From a virus, in the IMG/VR virus record IMGVR_UViG_3300042291_000198, positions 1-39,405 of that record: DNA of 39,405 nt; one strand, given 5' to 3'. Under the pieces are notes generated by a model. That model saw nothing but the letters and a program-made list of their open reading frames with translations, had not been told where the DNA came from and made no database searches. Numbering within the stretch: position 1 is the stretch's first letter; each line of letters begins with the position of its first letter. The position numbers were made by a program, and so were the translations under genes. Of this stretch, positions 6,408 to 13,364 are shown piece after piece.

Positions 6408-6431
6408 TCGTTGATTCATAAGGAGAATATT

Positions 6432-6764
6432 ATGAAAATTACAGACTTGTCACCACTTGTGACACCATTCGCCAAGGGCAAGACCCGTAAGGCATCATCA
6501 TGGACTATCGTGGACAGTGTGGACGATATGGGCGTGGTTCGTGCCTTGTTTCATTACACCACTCTCATGGCTGAGTATGTGCATAATGATGATGACGGCT
6601 CATGGTGGCTAGGTGTTGTGTCTGTTGGCCATGGCTCAGTGAGTGACCAGAAGGCTATGAATCAGTTACTGGCTCAGCATGGCTCAGACTTGCGCTTCAA
6701 GCGTGACGGTGGCAACCCACGCTATGTGAACACCATCACTGGCGCTACGGTGTCCACTCGCTAG
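6432..6764 (+). CDS. Hypothetical 110-aa protein upstream of the MoxR-like gene
   Basis: I do not recognise a family. The start at 6432 follows AAGGAG at ideal spacing; a longer start at 6411 lacks a ribosome binding site. The sequence is a small alpha/beta protein with a Trp pair (DGSWWLGVVSVGHGS), a likely helix (DQKAMNQLLAQHGSDL) and a C-terminal beta strand region. Its leader AGGAGAATATTATG is repeated exactly at the VWA-like gene (8149), so the two may be translated at matched rates. It is the first gene after the candidate ncRNA and probably belongs with the following two. Confidence 0.75.
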   Translation: MKITDLSPLVTPFAKGKTRKASSWTIVDSVDDMGVVRALFHYTTLMAEYVHNDDDGSWWLGVVSVGHGSVSDQKAMNQLLAQHGSDLRFKRDGGNPRYVNTITGATVSTR

Positions 6765-6776
6765 GTTGTCCTAGCC

Positions 6777-6782
6777 TATAAT
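6777..6782 (+). promoter_or_regulatory. Possible -10 (TATAAT) before the AAA+ gene
   Basis: TATAAT lies in the 65-base gap between the genes at 6764 and 6830, followed by a strong ribosome binding site (ACGGAGGT) before 6830. I see no good -35, so the promoter is tentative. The gap may simply be a translation leader. Confidence 0.25.
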
Positions 6783-6829
6783 GTCCTTATCCCTACTATT
6801 ACTCTTATCTATTTACGGAGGTAAATAAA

Positions 6830-8122
6830 ATGGCTAACAAAATGCCAATCGTCCTATCCATTGACTACGCCACGGAGCGTGTCACCTACCATGAGTTCGG
6901 GTCAACCCGTGAACGGACTGACCGATTCAGTTTCCTATCCAAAATGGGGCAAATTGCAGCACTAAATTATAGTGGCTTCAAGTTCACTGGCATGCCAGCG
7001 ATGCGCTGGTCGCTTGCTGAATTGCTTCAAGCGTGGAATTCACAGTGTGCCAAACTTTATGGCTCACCTACCCCAACACCAAAGGATGTACCCATCGTGG
7101 CTACAACACCCAAACCCGTACCATCAACACCCAAGGCACCTGCCACTGGCATAGATGCGGTACTGCGTGACATCGTCACGGAAGTTCTGGATGGTTATAA
7201 TCCTGCCCCAGATACTGAGGCAATCGGTGCAATCGTCAATGACGCCATGGCTCCTGCCCTTGCGTCATTCGCTGATGTGACAGAATCGCTAGGCGTCCTC
7301 ACCGATACCGTGGCAAGATTACAGCCCAAAATTACCCATATCCACATTCCTAATCATGAGATAAAGATTATGGATGGGGTACAACATCACATGTTCCCCA
7401 AGGTATTGGCGAACATCAGTGATGGCACACCTACCTATCTTGTAGGTGAGGCAGGGACAGGAAAGTCACACATCGCAGAGCAAGTGTCCAAGGCGCTAGG
7501 TGTGGCGTTCTCGTCTAAGTCATGCAGTAGCCAATCTACGGAATCTTCGCTACTTGGTTATATGTCTGCCACTGGCGATTATGTCACTACGGAATTCCGC
7601 AAGCGTTTTGAGTTGGGTGGCGTGTTCCTACTGGATGAGGTGGACAACGGTAACCCGAATGTCCTCACAGTGCTCAACAGTGCGCTCAGTAACTCGTTCA
7701 TGGCGTTCCCTGATGGCATGGTCAAGCGCCATGATGCCTTTGTGCTTATCGCTACCGCCAACACCTTTGGTCATGGCGCTAACGCTAAGTATGTGGGGCG
7801 TAACCCATTGGATGAGGCTTTCCTGAATCGCTTCGCTAACCTCACCATCACATACGATGAGAACATTGAACAGGCGATGTTGGATGCAGTAGGGCTTGAC
7901 GCTTCAATGTCCGCCAAATGGCTCAACATTGTACGAGTAGCCCGTAAGAATGTGTCCACCTATGGTCTGCATGTCGTGGTGTCACCTCGTGCCACGGTGT
8001 ACGGTGCCAAGATGCTCCGCCATGACGGTGTCTATAATCTCGGTGAGGTTGTTGAGGCAACCATCACCAAGGGCGCAACCCCTGAGGCTTGTGAGAAAAT
8101 TCTCATGGGCTTGTCACTGTAA
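6830..8122 (+). CDS. MoxR-like AAA+ ATPase
   Basis: This 430-aa protein has a variable N-terminal region (1-165, with a Pro/Thr-rich linker at 79-105) and a complete AAA+ module. The Walker A is GEAGTGKSH (206-214), the Walker B VFLLDEVDN (265-273), sensor 1 VLIATANTFG (about 305-314), and the arginine finger region is LDEAFLNRF (R334). This matches the MoxR/dynein-related AAA_5 type, which remodels or inserts cofactors into protein complexes together with VWA-domain partners. The next gene encodes a VWA-like protein, so the pair is probably one machine. Its target in phage infection is unknown. It has the strongest ribosome binding site in the region. Confidence 0.88.
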   Translation: MANKMPIVLSIDYATERVTYHEFGSTRERTDRFSFLSKMGQIAALNYSGFKFTGMPAMRWSLAELLQAWNSQCAKLYGSPTPTPKDVPIVATTPKPVPSTPKAPATGIDAVLRDIVTEVLDGYNPAPDTEAIGAIVNDAMAPALASFADVTESLGVLTDTVARLQPKITHIHIPNHEIKIMDGVQHHMFPKVLANISDGTPTYLVGEAGTGKSHIAEQVSKALGVAFSSKSCSSQSTESSLLGYMSATGDYVTTEFRKRFELGGVFLLDEVDNGNPNVLTVLNSALSNSFMAFPDGMVKRHDAFVLIATANTFGHGANAKYVGRNPLDEAFLNRFANLTITYDENIEQAMLDAVGLDASMSAKWLNIVRVARKNVSTYGLHVVVSPRATVYGAKMLRHDGVYNLGEVVEATITKGATPEACEKILMGLSL

Positions 8123-8148
8123 GTAACGAAAGCAAATAGGAGAATATT

Positions 8149-9003
8149 ATGCAAATTATAAATAACATCCCGAAACATCATTATGAGGTGTTCGGCTCAC
8201 TTGGCGAGTTCGCTAAGTACGCCATGGCTAATGAGGCACCTAAGTCGTCTAACAAGAAGGAAACCTTTGACGATGGTGTGTCATGGCAGGGTGACACCAA
8301 GACGCTCAGCGAGGCGTGTGATGTAGCCCGTAATGGTTATGGCGCTATCCGTAGCGATGTGGACAGCATCCTTGACAAGGTGACCGAACGCCTAGACATG
8401 AAGTTCAGCGAACATTATGTGACCGAGTACGCCACAAGCGGCTCATCGGTGGACATGGGGCGTTTCGTCACTGGCGAGCCTGAGTGTATGCTTGAGTTCC
8501 TCCCTGAATCATCGTCAACCATGGGGCGTGTTGTAAAAATAATCGTTGGAGGTACAGCATCGGCAAGCATATTGGCGTCAGACATTATAGCCCGTGGCGT
8601 TGCTGTGGTTGCACTGCTTGAGACTATCCACAAAATGGGTGTGGGTGTTGAGTTGTGGTGGGAATCATGCATTGAAGGCAACGACAGCAAGGCATATTCT
8701 ACGGTGGTCAAATTGCATGACAGCAATGACCACCTTGACATTGACAGCGTAATGTTCTCAATGGCTCATCCTGCGATGCTACGCCGATTGACATTCTCGG
8801 TGCAGGAACAATCAGCCACTGCCAGCGAGCAACGGGCTACTAGTGTCGGCAGTGGTTATGGCTACCCACACGACATGGCGTACACAAAAATTCAGGATTA
8901 TGATGTGGTTGTAGAAAAACTGCAGGATGGTCGTGGCGACATTGTGAAAGACCCGTTCGCTTGGGTGCTCAGCACTGTTCAGGGATTGGGGTTGGCAGAA
9001 TGA
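8149..9003 (+). CDS. VWA-like partner of the MoxR ATPase (DUF7192-like)
   Basis: The 284-aa product has an N-terminal helical part and then GRVVKIIVGGTASAS, IIARGVAVVALLETIHKMG and VEL (residues 126-169). This strand-loop-helix order resembles a von Willebrand A-like domain. The usual DxSxS metal site is replaced by GGTASAS, so metal binding may be lost. From memory this pattern fits DUF7192 proteins that accompany MoxR-like ATPases in actinophages. It starts 26 bases after the ATPase gene behind AGGAG. A joint role in remodelling a host or phage complex is inference. Confidence 0.65.
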   Translation: MQIINNIPKHHYEVFGSLGEFAKYAMANEAPKSSNKKETFDDGVSWQGDTKTLSEACDVARNGYGAIRSDVDSILDKVTERLDMKFSEHYVTEYATSGSSVDMGRFVTGEPECMLEFLPESSSTMGRVVKIIVGGTASASILASDIIARGVAVVALLETIHKMGVGVELWWESCIEGNDSKAYSTVVKLHDSNDHLDIDSVMFSMAHPAMLRRLTFSVQEQSATASEQRATSVGSGYGYPHDMAYTKIQDYDVVVEKLQDGRGDIVKDPFAWVLSTVQGLGLAE

Positions 9004-9248
9004 GTGCCGATTATAAAATGGACATGCCAGCCATTGGATGCATATATTATGTGTGCCTTGGTGATGGTGGCAAATGGTTTGTGATTCGTTACGAGGATGC
9101 GTACCGTGATGGTGGGCAGTTCTGTAACGAATACGAACATACTTACGGCTTTAGCAATAAGGCTAGTGCTTGTAAGTGGGTGTTGAAAGACGCCAAACAA
9201 ATAGCATCATGGGAAGATTCCCATAATGAGAAAGTAGAAACACAATGA
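9000..9248 (+). CDS. Hypothetical 82-aa protein
   Basis: I do not recognise this protein. It starts at ATG 9000, overlapping the stop of the VWA-like gene as ATGA, so it is coupled to it. The sequence (MSADYKMDMPAIGCIYYVC...) is rich in Tyr, Trp and acidic residues, contains four Cys, and looks like a compact beta protein with a C-terminal helix (ASACKWVLKDAKQIASWED). It is the first of a run of very small overlapping genes that extends to 12069. Confidence 0.7.
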   Translation: MSADYKMDMPAIGCIYYVCLGDGGKWFVIRYEDAYRDGGQFCNEYEHTYGFSNKASACKWVLKDAKQIASWEDSHNEKVETQ

Positions 9249-9397
9249 AAAAGTCAGTAAACATTGACGATTATGTCCTTGCTAATACACTGGTACTGCC
9301 AGAGTGTGAGGATGCAGAGGCTATAAAAGCGGAGTTGTATTCCATCATGGAAGAACTGCATCGTTTAGATACAACAAGAAAGACAGGCATAAAATAA
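9245..9397 (+). CDS. Hypothetical 50-aa protein
   Basis: This short frame starts at ATG 9245, overlapping the previous stop as ATGA, and ends at TAA 9395-9397, which overlaps the next start as TAATG. The product (MKKSVNIDDYVLANT...) is mostly helical and acidic in the middle, with a basic C-terminus. Coupling at both ends and tight packing are the main support. Function unknown. Confidence 0.7.
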   Translation: MKKSVNIDDYVLANTLVLPECEDAEAIKAELYSIMEELHRLDTTRKTGIK

Positions 9398-9588
9398 TGC
9401 GTACCCCATCAACCTATAACCCACGCTTGGTTTGTCCACGCTGTGAGTCATACATGTATCCACCACGGACAGCATTGTCACGACTGGACAACACCACGAT
9501 GGTGTGTCCGTCTTGTGGTCAGGATGAAGCAATAGAGCAGTGGCAGAATGGTTCTGTCACTGATTATAAAAAGGAAGGTTCACGATGA
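9397..9588 (+). CDS. Small zinc ribbon protein, 63 aa
   Basis: The product has two CPxC knuckles, CPRC (residues 13-16) and CPSCG (37-41), a standard zinc ribbon arrangement. Pro, Arg and Tyr residues between them suggest nucleic acid or protein contact. It starts in a TAATG overlap with the previous gene and ends in an ATGA overlap with the next. It is one of several Cys-pair proteins of this phage (3904-4017, 11165-11344, 30492-30749, 37132-37365). Partner and role are unknown. Confidence 0.75.
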   Translation: MRTPSTYNPRLVCPRCESYMYPPRTALSRLDNTTMVCPSCGQDEAIEQWQNGSVTDYKKEGSR

Positions 9589-9854
9589 ACAAGTTAGAAA
9601 CAAAATACCAACGAGAAGCAATGCAGGTTTCTTTGGAATGGCACCTTGTAGAGTTGCCCGAAGATATGTCACCCATGGATGTTTATAACAACCTTGGGCG
9701 TCTGCTAGACGAAAACGAGTATTGCATGGTGTGGGAGCCATTGGAAGATTGGTCGCTAGATGCGCTAAAGGATTCTATTTGGAATCTCAAGGCACAAGTA
9801 CTTGCCACGATGGTAAGCATGGCGTCATATGTTGATAACGGAATGAAAGACTGA
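9585..9854 (+). CDS. Hypothetical acidic 89-aa protein
   Basis: I do not recognise a family. The start at 9585 overlaps the previous stop (ATGA), and GAAGG precedes it. The protein is acidic and mostly helical, with segments SPMDVYNNLGRLLDENEY and LDALKDSIWNLKAQVLATM. No Cys pairs or membrane segment are visible. Small acidic early proteins of phages are often inhibitors of host enzymes, but nothing in the sequence points to a target. Confidence 0.7.
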   Translation: MNKLETKYQREAMQVSLEWHLVELPEDMSPMDVYNNLGRLLDENEYCMVWEPLEDWSLDALKDSIWNLKAQVLATMVSMASYVDNGMKD

Positions 9855-9856
9855 TT

Positions 9857-10093
9857 ATGGAATACCCAGATTATTGTTACTGCTCATCCAATGGCGAGTG
9901 TCGCCATTGTTTGGCACTATTAGAAACCCTAGAAAAGGAAAAAGAAATGAAAACAACATACCAAGAGGTGCTGACGCTACTGCTGTCAGTGGCTCCCAAC
10001 GCTACAATAAGCGTGGATGATGACGGACAGGTCATAATCCACACAAACCTGACCGACATTGGCGGTTCAGGATATTTGGAGGAAATGCAATGA
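9857..10093 (+). CDS. Hypothetical 78-aa Cys-containing protein
   Basis: The product starts MEYPDYCYCSSNGECRHCLALLETLEKEKE. Four Cys (CYC, C, C) and one His in the first 18 residues could bind a metal. A second part (MKTTYQEVLTLLLSVAPN...) follows. An internal ATG at 9948 is preceded by AAGGAAAAAGAA and could start a separate 48-residue protein, so the annotated start is uncertain. It overlaps the next gene as ATGA. Confidence 0.6.
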   Translation: MEYPDYCYCSSNGECRHCLALLETLEKEKEMKTTYQEVLTLLLSVAPNATISVDDDGQVIIHTNLTDIGGSGYLEEMQ

Positions 10094-10296
10094 AAACAGA
10101 AAACAGCCCTACATACATTGGGTATAACGAAAAGATGGGGGCGTGGGCTTTCAGCCCGTCCCTCATTGAAGGCGTGGACAAACAGTGGGATGCCTCTGAT
10201 TGGACATGGGATGATGTCAAAAACTTTATGACTTTTGTTGCGGAAAATGCCAAAGAGGAATACCTTGATTGGCACGCTGTAAAGGTGGTCAAGTGA
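10090..10296 (+). CDS. Hypothetical 68-aa protein
   Basis: I do not recognise this protein. It starts at 10090, overlapping the previous stop, with GGAGGAAATGCA just upstream giving a good ribosome binding site. The sequence is Trp-rich (KMGAWAFSPSLI, QWDASDWTWDDVKNFM) and acidic. A WDDVKNFMTFV helix follows the Trp cluster. The stop TGA at 10294-10296 overlaps the next ATG. Confidence 0.7.
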   Translation: MKTENSPTYIGYNEKMGAWAFSPSLIEGVDKQWDASDWTWDDVKNFMTFVAENAKEEYLDWHAVKVVK

Positions 10297-10550
10297 TGGA
10301 CGAGTACCGTTATGAAGCGCCGATACCACACATAGTGTCTGTCGGTGTGTGTTGGTTTGTGCTAACATTATTCTTCACATCATGTGTTGCTATGGAGTTC
10401 TTCAACAAGTCAAATTGGTCAATGAATACAGGCTCTTTGGGGTCTTTGTTTCTTACATTTATAATTCTGGTGGGTTCTACCAGATTGCTATTCGCAAGTG
10501 TGAAATACACTTACAAGTCTATGTTGGCACAAGCCAACAAGAAAAAATAA
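10296..10550 (+). CDS. Two-pass membrane protein, 84 aa
   Basis: The start at 10296 is coupled to the previous stop (TGATG). Two hydrophobic helices are clear: about residues 12-33 (IVSVGVCWFVLTLFFTSCV) and 48-68 (SLFLTFIILVGSTRLLFAS). A short polar loop lies between them and a basic tail ends in NKKK. This predicts a small inner-membrane protein with both ends in the cytoplasm. It lies in the early cluster, so superinfection exclusion or host membrane change is more likely than lysis, but this is inference. Confidence 0.75.
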   Translation: MDEYRYEAPIPHIVSVGVCWFVLTLFFTSCVAMEFFNKSNWSMNTGSLGSLFLTFIILVGSTRLLFASVKYTYKSMLAQANKKK

Positions 10551-10565
10551 CTGGAGGTTATTGTA

Positions 10566-11165
10566 ATGTCAAATTTAGTATCGGGATTGTTCCTGCCGTC
10601 AGGTGCTTGCGTTGAGCCGCAACACATTCTGGTGGATGGATATAAAGATATCCAAAAATATGTCGGAGGTAACTTTGATTGTGTGTCCACAAATGTGGGT
10701 CGTGATGATGTTTCCTTTGAGGGCTATGTGCATGATGAGGGGCTACTAATCGGGTTGGAATATAACTACCTCGCTAGTGCGCTTTTTGGTCGTGACCTTG
10801 TCGGTGATTGTGTGCTGTTGTGGGGTTTGTCTCCTGACGGTGAGCGTGATGGTGACAACTACGACATGCCTGCCGAGATGGTTGAGTCCATCACAACAGA
10901 ACTGCTTGAGGGTGTAGCCGTTGCCTACAACACAAGCGTGGTTGTCTCTGCCATTATGGAGTTAGCAATTCATTCAGGCATGACAACCAAGTCTGAAGCA
11001 GACCGTGTCATTCATAATCTGCATGAAGCATCCGTGAACGGTACCGACAACACGGAACCTGAAGCGCAGTTGATTGCGATTATGCAGAAAGTTGCGGACA
11101 TGCCACAATGCCCCGATGATGTCCGTGAATTCATTCAGGACTTCGCCAAGAGAGGAGACTACTAA
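10566..11165 (+). CDS. DUF3846-like protein
   Basis: This 199-aa protein has an N-terminal part (KYVGGNFDCVSTNVG, then EGLLIGLEYNYLASALF, then GDCVLLWGLSPDG) that follows the usual pattern of DUF3846, a domain of unknown function common in phage and plasmid early regions. The second half is helical (VESITTELLEGVAVAYN and SEADRVIHNLHEASVNG). It has a strong ribosome binding site (GGAGGT). It ends in a TAATG overlap with the next gene. Function is unknown; confidence in the family is moderate. Confidence 0.65.
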   Translation: MSNLVSGLFLPSGACVEPQHILVDGYKDIQKYVGGNFDCVSTNVGRDDVSFEGYVHDEGLLIGLEYNYLASALFGRDLVGDCVLLWGLSPDGERDGDNYDMPAEMVESITTELLEGVAVAYNTSVVVSAIMELAIHSGMTTKSEADRVIHNLHEASVNGTDNTEPEAQLIAIMQKVADMPQCPDDVREFIQDFAKRGDY

Positions 11166-11344
11166 TGTCTAGCGCAAACAAACCAACAAAAAAACCTGAG
11201 GTGTTTCGTAAGGGGGTGTGGTCATGCAGTAGATGCAATGCGATTGTGCATATCTATCTCAACATGACAGCACCACCTACATGCCACAACCACATCGGTG
11301 AAGGCTATACGGTTATGACTCGTGTGTCAGGATTGAAAGTATAA
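11165..11344 (+). CDS. Small Cys/His protein, 59 aa
   Basis: The frame starts at ATG 11165 (TAATG overlap) and ends at TAA 11342-11344, again overlapping the next start. The basic N-terminus (MSSANKPTKKPEVFRKG) is followed by WSCSRCNAIVHIYLN and PPTCHNHIGEGY. CxxC plus CHNH makes a likely single zinc site. It resembles small zinc-binding phage proteins, with no known function. Coupling on both sides supports it as a real gene. Confidence 0.72.
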   Translation: MSSANKPTKKPEVFRKGVWSCSRCNAIVHIYLNMTAPPTCHNHIGEGYTVMTRVSGLKV

Positions 11345-12069
11345 TGGAAACAGAAATTGGCTGCGGGGTCGCAGAACATTCTTCGGCGTGTTTATGCGAT
11401 GTAAAGATTATAAACCCACTACCACCACTGGCGGATTGCATCCGTGATGGTGTAGCGGACTTGTTTATGGGTTCCAGAGTGTGCGAAATACAGGGCTACG
11501 GCGTACCGTGGAACAGGCTCAGCATGCTTGACTACTTCACAGACATGGTTGAGTATTGGGATGCGTTACATGCTGAACAGGAATTGTATGCTGTTGTGGA
11601 TACCGATGTCGTCATTGACGCCACGGAACCCACATTCACTCGTTGGGGAAAGACACGAGAGGCTATACAATCTTGCATGGACAAAAAGGGAGTCACACTC
11701 AGTGGCGTTATACGACACCTTGGGCTTGACTGTCAAGAAGCCATGAACGCTTTGACCGCTAATCGTGGTTCTAAAGAGTGGACATTTGAGCGTATTGACG
11801 AACTAGAAAGACTAATGAAACTAGGGGTTTCTCGTAAAGTTATAGCCCAAAAGTTAGACATACCATTTGGCAATGTCCGTGGTCTTGCTCACTTGTTCAA
11901 GTCAAAAGAAAAAGACACAGCAAAAGCGAAAGCCAGAGTGTTGCTAAACGAGTTGTGTATGAATCCTGATTATAATGCTGCAACAATTATGGAAATAATT
12001 GTTACAGAAACAGGAGTGCAATACACGCCAAGTGCAATCACAAAACGCAGGACAAGGACAATGGGCTGA
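11344..12069 (+). CDS. Helix-turn-helix protein, possible early/middle regulator
   Basis: This 241-aa protein has an unrecognised N-terminal half (1-105). Its C-terminal half has several helix-turn-helix-like segments: GVTLSGVIRHLGLDCQEAMN, LGVSRKVIAQKLDIPFGNVR and a final YTPSAITKRRTRTMG. The LGVSRKVIAQKLDIP stretch is the best DNA-binding candidate. It is the last gene before a 96-base gap with a hairpin operator and promoter, so it could control the replication genes that follow and, through the similar element at 4591-4633, the first early promoter. That regulatory link is inference. Confidence 0.6.
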   Translation: METEIGCGVAEHSSACLCDVKIINPLPPLADCIRDGVADLFMGSRVCEIQGYGVPWNRLSMLDYFTDMVEYWDALHAEQELYAVVDTDVVIDATEPTFTRWGKTREAIQSCMDKKGVTLSGVIRHLGLDCQEAMNALTANRGSKEWTFERIDELERLMKLGVSRKVIAQKLDIPFGNVRGLAHLFKSKEKDTAKAKARVLLNELCMNPDYNAATIMEIIVTETGVQYTPSAITKRRTRTMG

Positions 12070-12100
12070 CCCGTGCGTTACAATAACTATACTGTCTATA

Positions 12101-12122
12101 GCAATGGTATTAGAACCATTGC
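12101..12122. promoter_or_regulatory. Hairpin operator before the replication genes
   Basis: GCAATGGT (12101-12108) pairs perfectly with ACCATTGC (12115-12122) around ATTAGA. CTATAG lies directly upstream, as at the 4591-4633 element. The right arm overlaps the -35 of the candidate promoter (TTGCCT at 12119-12124), so a bound protein could block RNA polymerase. No T-run follows. Confidence 0.5.
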
Positions 12123-12146
12123 CTATCGTTGTCCATGCAATACTAT
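12119..12146 (+). promoter_or_regulatory. Candidate promoter of the replication block
   Basis: TTGCCT (12119-12124) and TACTAT (12141-12146) are separated by 16 bases. The start would be near 12153, about 13 bases before the ATG at 12166. A second CTATAG at 12149-12154 gives a loose T7-promoter look, but no T7-type polymerase is encoded. Confidence 0.4.
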
Positions 12147-12165
12147 TACTATAGAAAGAAACTAA

Positions 12166-12999
12166 ATGAGATTTGACTTAGAAACAAAGCGTGTGTATGT
12201 ACGCCAGTCTTGGCTGAACGACCTAGTAATCTGCCCTGAAAGGGCTAGATTCAAACTAGACAAACCAGAAATGTCAGGCTCAAGCGACGCCACCATTATG
12301 GGTACAGCGTTGCATTACGGAATTGAACAAGTGCTTGCAGGTGCCAACCCTATGACCATCGCAGACCTTGCGTTGGAACATTGGGAGCAACTCAAGTTGG
12401 AACCATACAAAACCACCAACCTAAAACCTGAGGAATCCGAAGGGCAAATTCGTGGCATGGCTCAAGCGTTCGTTGACAATATCCTGCCAGAAGTGTGCCT
12501 CGGTGGTGATATAGAATGGAAGTTCAAGTTCCCACTAGGGCTTACAGTCGGCGAGTGGGAAGTGTGGTGCGAGGGCACCATGGATTATGTTGACCCGAAT
12601 GGTGTCATCTGGGATTGGAAAACATCCAGCCGTGCATATTATGCGAAAGAGAAGCAGGCTCAATCCATTCAAGCAACCGTGTACTCGGCTGCGTTGGTTT
12701 CTATAAAGAAATGCGAATATCCAGTGGACTTTCGTTATGGCGTAATGGTGCGACAGGAAAAACCTAAGCACCAAATCGTTTACATGTCACGAACTGCCGA
12801 CCATGAAGAATGGCTACGCCACAATGTGAAGCCCGCCATTCAAATGGCGCTACACATTGGCGTCACGAACCAAAACTGGATTATGAACGACACCACTGCT
12901 TTGTGCAGTGCGTCGTGGTGTGACTACTGGAACCTGTGTAAAGGTGCGCGCTTGACAGAAACGCAACTGTCGCTGCCATATTATAAGGTTGCAATATGA
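12166..12999 (+). CDS. Cas4/RecB-like PD-(D/E)XK nuclease
   Basis: The 277-aa product has the full RecB/Cas4 motif set: GTALHYGIE with H50, EGTMDY with D140, DWK at 150-152, and QATVYS with Q169 and Y173. C23 in VICPERARF and C247, C252 and C258 near the C-terminus (CSASWCDYWNLC) form the cysteine set that holds a 4Fe-4S cluster in Cas4 and AddB proteins. It probably processes DNA ends during replication or recombination. Its own promoter with a hairpin operator precedes it. It overlaps the next gene (ATGAG). Confidence 0.85.
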   Translation: MRFDLETKRVYVRQSWLNDLVICPERARFKLDKPEMSGSSDATIMGTALHYGIEQVLAGANPMTIADLALEHWEQLKLEPYKTTNLKPEESEGQIRGMAQAFVDNILPEVCLGGDIEWKFKFPLGLTVGEWEVWCEGTMDYVDPNGVIWDWKTSSRAYYAKEKQAQSIQATVYSAALVSIKKCEYPVDFRYGVMVRQEKPKHQIVYMSRTADHEEWLRHNVKPAIQMALHIGVTNQNWIMNDTTALCSASWCDYWNLCKGARLTETQLSLPYYKVAI

Positions 13000-13364
13000 G
13001 CGAGGACACAGCAGGTGCGGAAATCGTACTGGAAGCCTACGGGCTTGTTACTGGCGACAGAAAAAAATCCTACAGCCACCCCTTGCATGACTACACCAAA
13101 GTTGTAGCCATCTTTGAATCTTTCACAGGAGTAAAACTGACAGTGCGCCAAGCGATTATGTTTATGTTGTCCGTGAAATTTGCTAGACTTCGTACCAACG
13201 AAGAAAACGGAATTCTGCACCACGATAGTCTCGTGGATGCAGTAGGATACTTAGCATGTCTCAACATGATTGCTACCGCACAAGAAAGTGACAAAGTGCG
13301 AACTAGTAATTTACAATCTCCAACAACAACCACTACCACAAGGAGTGTACCCAATGGTCAGTAA
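12996..13364 (+). CDS. DUF6378-like protein
   Basis: This 122-aa protein shows the DUF6378 pattern: AEIVLEAYGLVTGDRKKSYS, HPLHDYTKVV, SVKFARL and DSLVDAVGYLACL. The family is frequent in actinophages and other phages. It has a fold suggestive of small helical nucleotide-handling proteins, but its role is not established. It starts in an ATGA overlap with the nuclease gene. The C-terminus is Thr-rich (TTTTTTRSVP) and overlaps the next gene by 11 bases. Confidence 0.75.
   Translation: MSEDTAGAEIVLEAYGLVTGDRKKSYSHPLHDYTKVVAIFESFTGVKLTVRQAIMFMLSVKFARLRTNEENGILHHDSLVDAVGYLACLNMIATAQESDKVRTSNLQSPTTTTTTRSVPNGQ

Noticed and set aside
5432-6431. CRISPR array or tandem repeat in the gene-free region
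   Set aside because: The repeated words are short (5-9 bases), irregularly spaced and mostly parts of hairpins; there is no repeat-spacer pattern.
6830-8122. Reading the AAA+ protein as a sigma-54 activator or a CbbQ/GvpN protein
   Set aside because: It lacks the GAFTGA loop of sigma-54 activators, and nothing nearby relates to carbon fixation or gas vesicles; the generic MoxR type is the safer call.
9877-10368. 163-codon minus-strand frame across the small early genes
   Set aside because: It runs antisense to four tightly coupled plus-strand genes and its product has no protein-like pattern; it is a shadow.
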